Positions 22,635 through 34,600 of a DNA stretch of 64,000 nucleotides are shown piece after piece. Where the stretch lies: NCBI GenBank assembly GCA_030770545.1, contig CM061096.1, forward strand, positions 15,357,501-15,421,500, in the 5' to 3' direction. This DNA is from Macropodus opercularis (Eukaryota; Chordata; Actinopteri; Anabantiformes; Osphronemidae). Each line of letters opens with the position of its first letter. Position 1 is the first letter of the stretch. The notes under the pieces were generated by a model. It was not told the DNA's origin. It did not search any database and saw only the letters and a program-made list of their open reading frames with translations. The position numbers were made by a program, and so were the translations under genes.

Positions 22635-25600
22635 AAGGGGTAACTGAGGTCTGGTGTAAAGTGACCAGTAATAGCCCAGTTTTTAGCCGACTAAGGTGTG
22701 AGTCAGAACCTGAGGCTAGCGTGTGGTCGAGATGTCTCTAGACACACACACACACACACACACACACAAATCTTTAGGTTTTAAATTTTAAACCACTTAA
22801 GTCAATTTGGTTCTGGTGTAGCTAATGCATCCAACTGTGTGTCGACAGCTCTGAATGCGTCCAGGCCACCAGATCAGCAGCATAAGTGTCATTTCTGTCG
22901 TCCAGCAGCTCGTATTGCTCAGGTTTGAAGTGAGTGGTTGTCATCTCTGTCCAGTGAACGTGTCTCACTCTGTTTCAGTGGGGAGAGCGGTTCTGGGAAA
23001 ACGGAGGCCACCAAATTAGTCCTTCGCTACCTTGCAGCGTTGCATCACAAATCCAATATTGCACAGCAGGTACGAACACGTGTTCCTCCAGATGCGAACA
23101 CGCGTAAACATTAGCACCTGAAGTCTGACTAACCAGGCTCTGCCTCCTTTCTATGCGGCGGCCTGCAGATCGAGGTAGCGGGCTTCTCCGCGTGGCTTGT
23201 GCTTCTTTATGTTTTACATGTGGCCATGAGAATGGCAGCTTGCAGTGCTTTGCTGTGGTGTGGTACAATATTAATTAAAGTTTATTGTGTTTTATTCTGT
23301 GGCTCCACTGATACGAGCTCAGAACACAAAGGAAGTTAGATGCCGCTTGACACATTGTCGTTCTTTGTTATTTAACCAAACTTGAATTGTAGTTTGCACT
23401 TCTGTGATTTCAACATATTTATTACTTTCCATGACACCTGGATACTCGGTAGATACTCGAGGCAGCTCCTCTGCTGGAATCCTTTGGAAATGCCAAAACT
23501 CTGCGGAACGATAATTCCAGTCGCTTTGGGAAATATATAGAAGTGTTTCTGGAAGAGTGAGTATGAACAGATAGCAGAAGAGCCAGTCCTTCCTGTGTTT
23601 CTCCTCCTTTACTCTGCTCTGTCTTTCTCTAGTGGTGTGATCAGTGGTGCCATAACCTCTCAGTATCTTCTGGAAAAGTCCCGCATCGTCTTCCAGGTCA
23701 CACATGCAGACGCTTGTGAGGTGGTTACAGAAGTTTTTACGTATTGTAGCACAATGTATTTTCCTCCACAGGCCAAAGATGAAAGGAACTATCACATCTT
23801 CTACGAGATGCTGGCAGGACTGCCCTCACAGCAGAAGCAGGCTTTCTATCTTCAGGAGGCTGAGACCTACTATTATCTCAACCAGGTAGAAAACATCTTG
23901 AGGGAATGTCCTGCAGCCATGGGGGAAACCTGTTCCAGTATCACTGACGCGTCCTGTCTCTCCCTGTGCAGGGGGGAGACTGTGGAATCAAAGGAAAGTA
24001 CGATGGAGAAGACTTTCGGCGTCTCCTTGCTGCCATGGACATCCTTCACTTCTCCCCTGAAGACCAGTCGGCCATCTTTAGAGTCCTGTCCTCCATACTG
24101 CACCTGGGCAACGTCTACTTTCAGAAATATGAGGTATGAAGAACGCAACCATTCATGTGACGTCTCTGCTGCCTTGTTTTTTTGTTAAACTATTATTTAA
24201 TAAATGGATGAAAATGATGTTAAGCGTTTGTGGTGTTTTAACCTCTTCCCCTGTTGCGCTACAGTCAGACGGCCAGGAGGTGGCGTCAGTGGTGAGCGCT
24301 CAGGAGATCAGAGTGGTGGCGGAGCTGCTGCAGATCTCACCCGAGGGACTGCAGAAAGCCATCACCTACAAAGTCACGGTCAGTAGGACTTCAAGTCAGT
24401 TTTTATTGGCTGAACATTGTCCAATACTACAAGATGGGAGACAGACACGGAAGTAACCTGCCGTCACTGATGTCTTTGTCTTGCCGTCTCTTCTCGGCAT
24501 CCAGGTGTAAATGTCACATACCTTCCACGGTAAATCTCCATTTAGTTATTTAAACCTGGAGGAAGCTGATCCATCATTTACTTCTGTTCTATTTTTCTCT
24601 TTCTTGTGTTTATAATTATAAAACAGGCCAGATTAATTTTTTAAATGTGAAAATAAAGTATAAAAAAAACGTCACTAACCAAATGAAGAACTGCAACTTT
24701 TACAGACACCATTTTGATCTGTTTAACTACCAGACATCTCCCTTTAACACAAAAGACAAACAAAGTGCTGGAACCTACTTGTTGTTCGTAAATTAAATCT
24801 AAAAGTCCTTCAGGGAGCTACCGCACAAAGGAAGCAGTTTGTGGCTACGAAGTCTTCTCGGACCAGAAGCTCACACACAGACTTTTTAATTTCTGGGTCC
24901 ATTCCAGCTTGAGAGTTGAATCATGTAAAACAAAAACCCGTCCATTAAATAGATCCACTGTATTTGTCATTTCCATCTGCAGCCTTTTCCTTTTCCAAGA
25001 TGTTCTTTCGCTCACATCTCGTCTCCAATGATCTGTTTTATGATCCGGTGTGAAATGAAAACAGGAGTAGCAGCTCCGCTTGTCCTGAGGTTCTGGTGAT
25101 GGTTCTGACGAGGAGCTAAGTTGATACAGACAGAGTGTAACATAAGCAATACATTAACAGCACCTCTAATCATGGCACAGCTCGTGTCTTCCACACACGC
25201 AGCCTCATACATACTACAGAGCCTTTTGTATAATTTAATTACCTAATTACGAAGCAGGCAGGTTCATATGTAACAGGAGACGAGTGTTGTACCAAGTCAT
25301 TTCCTCTGACAGGACGACGGACGTGTGTGTGTGCATGTGTGTCCCGCTCAAGTCCATTTAAGTTGGAGAAAGAGCTCAAGTCACAAAGTGGTCTTTATCT
25401 GATCGGATCTCGAGTCTCAGACACAGACTGCAATGAATAACAGAGTAGAAGAAAGAGATGCCGCTCAGAGGGAGAATATCAGCAACGATCAGCTGCAAAC
25501 CAGAGCCTTAAGTTCGTATGAAATATGTCCCGTTTGAGGAGCTGCCTTCGCGTGTGGTGTCATCAGCAGAAGGAAGAGACAACGAACTCATAGGTTGGTG

Positions 25601-28600
25601 TCGGTACCAGAGGGAAGACCATGACGCTGACATCCTGATGTTGAACTGACTGTAAATCCTCACAGCAGAACGACTGAAGCTAATGGACAGCTTTTAAATC
25701 CCTGTCTCCTCTGCAGGAGACTATGAGGGACAAGATCTACACTCCCCTGACTGTGGAAAGTGCTGTTGATGCCAGGTGAGACACGATGTATGGCAAGCGC
25801 CGATACTCTCCTGTTGCATTGCGACAAAAGTTGTAATGTCCGTTGTATAAATCTCAGCTGGGTTCATTTCCTATTTGTTGTTTTTTCTCTCTCCATCTCC
25901 TCCTCCTACGTTTTTGTTCCCCAGAGATGCTATTGCCAAGATCTTGTACTCGCTGCTCTTCCACTGGTTGACGGAGAGGATCAATGCTCAGGTGTACCCT
26001 CGCCAACACGGCCTCTCCATCTCCATCCTGGACATTTACGGATTTGAGGTGAGTGGTCTTTTCAGGGTCGTATCCTTGATAAACCTAACGAATCACCAGC
26101 TACGTTTGTGTGCGTCAGGATCTGACCTTCAACAGCTTCGAGCAGCTTTGCATTAATTATGCAAACGAGTACCTGCAGTTCTTCTTCAACAGGATCATAT
26201 TCAGGGAGGAACAGGTGAGTCCGAGTCAACCCTGCACCTACACACACGAATTCACACGTAAAAGCTCCTGAGCTGTTCTTAAGCAGCTGAAACGATACTA
26301 AGACACGATTTCTTTAGTGAAACCTTGTATTAGCTTTATTGTGATATATGATATATATGATGCAGGAGGAGTACAGCAGGGAACAGATCCCCTGGCAGGA
26401 CATCCCGTTTAATGACAATCAACCCTGCATCAACCTCATTGCCGCTAAGCCTCATGGGATACTGAGGATTCTGGATGACCAGAGCTACTTCCCTCAGGTG
26501 GGAAAAGCAGAGACCTGAACCTAAACCTGCTGACACTTCTGCTCCAGACCAGATTTAATTCATGTCCTTTGTTGCCAGGCCACAGACCACACTTTTCTTC
26601 AAAAGTGTCACTATCACCATGGCAACAATCCACTATACATGAAGCCAAAGATGCCCCTCCCCGAGTTCACTATTAAGCACTTTGCTGGCCGGGTCACCTA
26701 CCAGGTACCCAGCTCCTCATTGCTCGCTGATGACAACAGTGTCACTAATAAGCTGGTTAATGCATTTTAATCGAGAGTCCAACAATTGGAATAGCTTTTA
26801 TACAGTAGAAATGGAAAACATCCGCTGATTCCTGATTCATCGTCAGTGATTTATAAATGTGAATGTTGCAGGTCTTCAAGTTTTTGGATAAGAACTACGA
26901 CCAAGTCCGTCAGGATGTTTTGGACCTGTTTGTCCGGAGCAAGAACAAGGTGATGGGAGCATCTGCACATCAACGCACAGTTATCTTTAAAGGCCTGATC
27001 CACCTCATATAGCCAATAACAGGACGTGTCTCAGCATATGCATGTGTTTGTATCTAGATGGTGTCAAACCTATTCCAGGCTCATGCAGAGGTCATGGGTC
27101 AGCAGCGAGGAGGTCACATGAGGAAGGGCAGCACAGTCACCAGGAAACACCAAGCTCCCACCGTCAGCAGCAAGTTCCAGCAGTCACTGCTAGAGCTGGT
27201 GGAGAAGATGGAGAGGTGACCCAGAGAGAGGAGAGCGGTTACTTCAGTACGGTCTCTAATGTTCAAAAGCAAGATGGTTATCAATATCATTTTTTAATTT
27301 GCAGGTGCAACCCTTTTTTCATCCGCTGCATTAAGCCAAATAATATCAAGGTAGAGTGTCAACACCGACAATGATCACTCACTGAATTTCACTGTAACCT
27401 GTGAGTGATGACAGTGGAACCTGTTTCCCAGAAACCAGGTGTGTTTGAAGTGGAGCTGGTGAGCAGCCAGCTGCGTCACTCCGGCGTCCTGGAGACCATC
27501 AGGATCCGCACAGAGGGATATCCAGTCAGGATGCCTTTCTACGTCTTCCTGTTCAGGTAACGGGTGGCTGTCGAATTCACAGATGTCCTAAATGCCACAG
27601 ACTAGTCTTAGACTAAATATTGAAATGGAGTTTAGCTTCCTGATGATTCTTCTCGTGTTTGTGCACACGTGAATTGGTCGCCTCCAGGTATAAGTCCCTG
27701 GTGGGGATACGAGACCTTCCAACTGCAAACGGAGAGAACTGTGTGATAATGCTCAGCAAGTTGTGTCCTCTCAGAGCAGGATGCTTCCATGTTGGGGTCA
27801 CAAAGGTGAGATTCTCCTCCTGCGTCTGCCATGTTGCTCACGCTGCACATCACTGACTGTCTGTGTGTGTGGACGTCAGCTGTTCCTAAAGGAGGACACC
27901 TACCAGTTGCTGGAGTGCAAGCGGGAGCGCGCCCGGCACCTCGCCGCTCTCACCCTGCAGCGCTACACCCGCATGTTCTTCGTCAGGAAACGCTTTGTGG
28001 CTTTCCGCAACAAGATCATCGGGCTGCAGGCGCAGTGTCGAGGCTTCCTCACAAGGTCAGGTTCAAACCCACAGCATGAGTGATGGAGCTGAAGGGACCT
28101 TTAAGCTGAATGGAAACACTGAAACACAGCTGAACGTCTCCCTCTCTGCAGGCAGCGCTACGTGAAAATGAGGGACAGTCTAGTTCGGTTTCGCTCTCTC
28201 GTCCACATGTACGTCAACCGCAAGCAGTACATCAAGGTACATGTGCTCAACAGGAAGAGAGCTACGTACCCAGACTGAACAGAATTAAGGCTTGTTCCAG
28301 TTAATGTTCAGCTTGCTTGGTTTTTTCTGGTCTGCAGATGAAGTTTGAAGCCAAGAGGAAAGCTGAGGAGGAGAGGAGGAGGAGGGAAATGGTACCGATC
28401 AGACAGACGAGTTGTGTGTTTGTGTCTGTCGTTGCACATTAAACTCATTTTACTCTTCTTCAGGAGTTGACCAAGAGGGAGGTGGTGAACGTCACGCACC
28501 TGGTGATCCCTGCTGAGCTGGGCGCTTTGCTGCAGGCGGCCGGAGGTGGGCAGATGTGTGTTCAACACAGTGAAATTCTTCTCAGCTCAGATGGTGTGAT

Positions 28601-31600
28601 GCTCACCTGACCTCCGTACTCTCTCCAGTCAGGAGCGAGCTGCACTCAGACTGTCTGGCTCTGCTTCAGGCTCCTCACATCCAGGAAGAGGCTCAACTCA
28701 CTCTGCCCCTGGACATCAACAACTACCCGTTCTACCGCTATGTGCAGATTCACTTCAGGGTCAGAGTGGCATGAAATCAGTTATTTCAATATTTCAGCAT
28801 TGTTATATGATGTGAAAATCCTCGTCTCATGTTCTGTAACCATAGGAACCAAAGTTTGGGATGTTGATGGCCCCTCTGGAGTTACCTCTGACCCGTGTAG
28901 AGGAGGACCTGAGGAGGGAGGCTCTGGAGCTCTTTAACATGGTTGGCACGTTTTATATGTATATATATAAAATTATACTTGGAGGACACCTCTGTAATTC
29001 AAGTTTCCTGTAGGTGTTGCGGTTCATGGGAGACCCTCACCTGAACGGGGCGCAGGAAAACATGTTCGGCAATTACATCGTGCAGAGAGGTCTGATGGCT
29101 CCGGGGTTACGGGATGAGATCCTGGCTCAGGTCGTCAACCAGGTGTGGAGGAACGTAAACGCAGACAACGCAGAGAGAGGCTGGCTGCTGCTGCTGGCGT
29201 GTGTCTGCAGCTTTGCCCCGTCACCAAAGATGGACAAATATCTACTGAAGTGAGTCCACTTTGTGCTTTTAATGTGAACTTTGGACTGAGTGTGCAGAAT
29301 AATGTGAGTGGTGCTTCTCTTGCAGGTTCGTATCGGACCACGCTCCGGCCGGTTGCCAGGCCTTGCTGCAGCACAGACTCATTCAGGCCGGTCAGAAGTC
29401 GCAGACAGGCTCAGGCTTCGCAGCAGAGGCGGCTCGGACGTATCCGCTGTCGCTGCTGGAGTGGACAGCCAACAGGAAGAAGGCCAACATGGTGCTGCAC
29501 GTGCACTGTTTCGACGGTGAGACACATGCATTGATCATCAATCCTTCACTGTTTATGTAAATGGGCTTATTTATTTTTCAAATGTGCTTATTTATGTACT
29601 TGAGCAGCAGGAGCTAAAAGCAAGGGAACATGTTGCATTGAAACAAATCTAAAAATGCTGCAGTACATCGACTAGTGTGGAACGTTACAGTCTCACGGCT
29701 GTGGAGTTTGTACCCTCTCCGTTTTATTATCATGTCTATGCCCACTACCAACATGTTTGTCCATAGGAGGCATGATCACAAGGAAAGCCAAGAACTGCTG
29801 GCATCACCTGTAATGTGTGGCATCGATTACAGCGTCGATCATTGATTATTCATTGCCAGTCAGGCTCAGGCGATGAGCCCACGTGTCTGAATTATTTTGT
29901 GTTTTACGGGTTTGATATCACAAGCTGAGAGGAACTTCTCTCTGTAGGAGGGTCTTTCCTGTGCCCCGTCCATTCCTGGACCAGCGGAGAGGATTTGTCC
30001 GGACACATCCTGCGCCACAGGTGCCAATATTATACACTCACTGTCATGTCAAACCTAAATTCTCTCAGCTGATAATGTTTTACGGTAAAATGTCCAAACG
30101 TGTGATGTTTTAAACCATGAAATGCTCCTGGTGCTGCATCAACAGGCCTTTGAACTGTGCCTTTTTGCAGGGGAGTGTCTGATTGGTGGAGGGGGAGTTC
30201 GGTTCTGATGAAGGAGCACGGCCAGTGGGTGGAGTTGGCGGGTCACGACTACGTGATGGACCTCATTGCCGACCTGGAGCTTCCGCCTGAGTTCCCAAAG
30301 CAGAAGAGCTACTTCGTCATCAGCACCGACAGCCCCGCAAGAATCCGAGCCAATGCCAGCCTGTCAGTACAAAAACACACAGATACCGAACACGCAGTAC
30401 AAATACCAGCACGACGCTCATGCTGTCCTCTGCTCGCTCAGCGCTCTGTTTGGCAGTGGCTTTGACTCAGATGAGGAGCTGGCTCCGTCCCTTCCTCCTC
30501 GCAGCAGACAAGCCTACAGTGTGGCTGACTCTGATGGATACTACAGTAATGGTACACACACCAGAACACACCAAGACACGGCTGCAGGTCCTGCAGACAA
30601 AGCTAAACATGAATCTGATGTGAAACTACGCAACAGCAACAGTGTTTTGAAGCATGTGTTCAATACGTCTGTGCTGTCTGTGTTGTGTCCAGTGGAGTCG
30701 GACGCCTTCAGTGACGGGCAGACTCAGAGAGGAATGGACCGGTACCTGGACAGTCTGTTCGGCCCTGTGCTGTCAGACAGCAGCGTGGTGAGGAAAGAAT
30801 TTCTTTTGGTTTCCGCATTATTGTAACTTTAATGGATTTGTGTGTTTTGCGTTGAATAGCAGTCAACAAACATTTATAATACATAAAGGAAACAATGGTC
30901 GCGCCCCCTCCACCTGATCTTCCAGCTGGGTGTGAATAGCAGGGAAGCGTTGATGGACGGATGGAGCATGTGATCCTCTGCTTCTGTTGGTGTATGAATG
31001 GAGCAGAGAGGAGGGTGATTGGGTTACTGACCTACCGCATTTGACCGCGGCATCAGACACACGCACGGCTGTAGCTCCGCAGGGCACCAACTTTCCTTTT
31101 ATGTCCGGATAAAGGTTTTTTCTGTCACCTGAAAATTTGAACTTCTGCACATGGGATCGACAAGAGCTTCTGTGTAGGTGATGGTGTGTGCGTCTGAGCA
31201 TCTATTCTAGTGCGTACGGTACTGGGCCATATTCAGTTCCTAACAACTTGGTCTGAACTGAGGAAACACACCTCTTCTCTGTTCCTCTAAGCCGCCGACA
31301 CAAAACCGCTTCATGTCTGTCAAACTGCTCTGTCTCATTCATCCGTCTAACCCTGCTAAATCTGTGCTCTTTTGCTGTCTCGCCTCTGCTGACCAGGACG
31401 TGGAAAAGACTGGGAGTTTGTCTGCAAGGATGAAAGGAGGAGGAGGCGTAGGCGTCCCAGGAGGAGACAGAGGAGAGGAGGGGAGTAACGCGGCCCCCAG
31501 TCGGCCTTATCCACCAGGAATACATCCTGGAGGTAAAACAGACTACACAGTTTTCTTTTCCTGTTCATCTATTTCTCTTTTGCACTGTGATCAATAGGTC

Positions 31601-34600
31601 AGCTTGTTCTACGTGCTCCTATATCTTACTTTAAGAACGTTAAGAGGCAGAGTTGCCGTTGTTGTGCAGATCTTCACTTCCAAGGCCGCGTGTAGAGGTA
31701 AAGTGACTTAGTGCTGCAGCGTAAACGTGTCACTTCGAAGCTGTAACGGGCGACCTGAGCTCATGGATAATGCATCGACAGCCATTCACTGAAACCACAC
31801 ACGACACCTTCACTCTCCTGATCTATAGGCGCCCGTTGGACGCAAACACCCACCTTCTTCTGCGTGATAAGACCTAGACTTATCTCATCTGTCTCATCTG
31901 TTACTTGACTCCTGGATCTGGTTCCATGTTTTGCCTCATTGTGTGATAAACGCTCTTCTGAACTTTTAACCACTAAATTCTGTCTCATTTACAATCTGCA
32001 GGCTTTTAGTGCCATTCATTTGTTATAATATAATCAATGGATAAACTGGCAAATGTGCTTTGGTTGGAGAGTCTGTGGTTCCCTGAATTACCAGTAAAAG
32101 GAGACACCGCTCGTAGCCTTAACGACCCTGTTCCCTGCTTGCTGCCTCTCAAGCTGTGCCAGTGCTTCCAGTGGCAGGAGGAATGATGCCTCCCATCCCT
32201 GCCATGCCAATCCCCTCCCACCACCACCACTACGAACAGCATCAGCAACAACAGCAGCATCCACAGCAACACTATCACCAATACAACCGACCCCAGCACC
32301 ACCAGCAAACCTCTGCCACCCCATCACCCACGCGAGCAGAACCCGCCCCGTCAGCCACGCGAGCACCCGCCGCTGCTTCTGTGGCTGGCGGAGATGCTCA
32401 CGCGTTGTCCCACGTCACGGGCGTCCCCAGTCCGCCGGGGGTGCCCTCGCTCCCGGGCGCCCCTGTAGTTCCAGGCCTGCCTGTGATGTCAGGTGCGCCA
32501 GGTACAATGAGCAGGAGTGCGGTTTGGTTTTCGAGTGCGTTTGGCCTGATGCATGCGGGCTTGTGTTTCATTTAACTCATTCATTTCATTGACACGGATT
32601 GTAAAGCGCCTGTGAGTGTCCTTGATGTTTGTGGAGGCGTTGCGTACTGTGTTTTCTGCAGCCCATGTGCCTTCATGCTGTGTTTACGTGTCCGTACCTC
32701 GCCAGGATCGGAGCAGGCGGCGCTGACTCAGCAGCAACAGGCCATCATCAACCAGCAAGCGATCATCCTGGTTTGTCTCTCAGCTTCAGTCAGAGCTAAT
32801 AATAATTAACCACATGCCAGAACTTTGAATCCTAATGGAAGGATAATTAACACTAATTAAGAGGGATGTTAAGCTTTTAAAACAAAAACATGGTTGTGTG
32901 TGTGTGTGACAGGCCCAGCAGATGACCATGCAGGCTATTGCCATCCAGCAGCAGATGTTGTCCTCCTTCCCCCCCGTCGCTCCAGCTCCTCAGTCCCCAC
33001 CGTCACAGCCTCACCAGCAGCGCTCTCATACATCCCCAGAGCCCCATCAGCCCAGAGAAGGTGAAGAGTCGCCGTACAAGCAGCGTCCAGCGGCTGTTCA
33101 GCGGAAGATGAGTATGTTTGATTGTACCTGAAACTCACTAAGGCATCAACCAGAAAGTTCATGTTTAGCTCACAAACCTACTGTGACGAGTCTGAACCTC
33201 AACCTTAACTTCCAACAAATGTCAGGTCCAACACGTGGTCCTGCTCCCGAGGATGTGGTCCAGCCCAGCGTCAATAACACCGAGCGCCTGGACCCCAGCC
33301 ATGACATCAAAGACATCATCAAGCAGCACCAGCCTGCAGGCTCCTCAGCGTCTACTGGACCCGCCCCGCAGAGGTAATACACACACGTGTTACATTTCAG
33401 CACCGGGCAGGAAAGCGTTCATTCAGTCTTCTTGTTTAAATGTGTGTAGAAAAGGTGATGGGAAAACGTTTACGAGGAAGCCAGACCCTCATGACGAAGC
33501 GATGGAGATCCTCAAAGACCAGATGGCCAACCCTCCACAACCGGTACCGAACTTCACAGCTGCGTTCCTTCTGACGGACCGAGCCCACAGGCAACTACAA
33601 TAACTGCTGACCTCTGTGTCCTATCTCAGACACAAAGGAAGTCTCAGTCTTCCCAACACAAACATGAGGGAGGTCTTAAAGTTACCAAGACGACCAAGCC
33701 TCGTCCTGCGGGTCCGTCTACCTCCGGCACCACTCCTGCTCCTCTTCCAGGTGCGCCTTTCACGAGTCAGCACTAAAAGGGCAGCATATCAAGGTTCGAA
33801 GCTGTTGTGAACATGTTTGTGTGCCTGTGTGCAGTCTCACGGGAGCTGCCCGTAGAGGAGGAAGTCATTCAGACTCAGCTCCACAGCCGGACCAGCGACG
33901 AATATTACACCTACTCCAACGTCCCCTGGAAGCTCTACATGAGGAAAGAGGTGTTTATGAGGAGACGCACAACTGCCCGTCATCATTTCATCATCATCCG
34001 ATTTGTCTTAAAGAAGTATGTTCATGCTTAACCGTGTTCTGTTCACAGGTTTTTTATCCTAAAGAGACCTTCAACAATCCACTGATTCTGGACCTGATCT
34101 TCAAACAGGTTCATCTACGTACTCATTTATTTACTTTTAATCATTTTCTAGTTATATGGTTATTCTTTATTGTGTCACCAGGGGAAACCCTATAATTAAG
34201 GTGGTTTGAACTTGAACAGGTTGTGCACGACACCTTCTCTGAGGCCTGCATCCGCATCAATGAGGAGGAAAGACAGAAGATGAAAAACCTCTTTGGTATG
34301 AGACCAACAAGTCAAAAGCTTAAAAGAGGAACTGATAACTCACACCCTTAGTTTCTCTTTCAGCGGAGAACAAGGTGGATCCAGTTTCAGGAACACATGA
34401 TGAGAATGTGAAGAAGAAGGTTGTCTCCATGGCCAGAGACTCGTGGGAGATCTACTTCTCGCGTCTCTTCCCAGCCTCCGTGAGTCGTTGCGTCGTCATC
34501 GGTCTCTGGACGTGATAAATCCTTCACACACTCCACAGCTCGTGCGTGTCTTCAATCAGTTCCGTGTGTTGCCCTGTGTTTCAGGGCAGCGTGGGGACAG

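Larger units (their letters stand above)
21090..27805 (+). other. myo15a motor-domain exons 3-23
   Basis: Exons: 21090-21172, 21371-21434, 21501-21610, 21750-21824, 22979-23069, 23169-23174 (6 nt), 23453-23556, 23633-23696, 23772-23885, 23972-24133, 24265-24378, 25717-25775, 25925-26048, 26119-26214, 26366-26497, 26579-26704, 26872-26949, 27058-27215, 27305-27350, 27432-27556, 27688-27805. Exon 3 opens with ATG, the expected start of the short isoform that skips exon 2. Nucleotide-binding and relay motifs are intact, so the motor should be active. Intron 6 (21825-22978) holds (TG)n and (CA)n. Intron 13 (24379-25716) holds nothing recognisable. Confidence 0.93.

Noticed and set aside
22576..22770. 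Complementary (TG)n and (CA)n tracts in intron 6 as a functional hairpin
   Set aside because: Simple repeats of this kind are common across fish genomes and nothing else supports a structured RNA.
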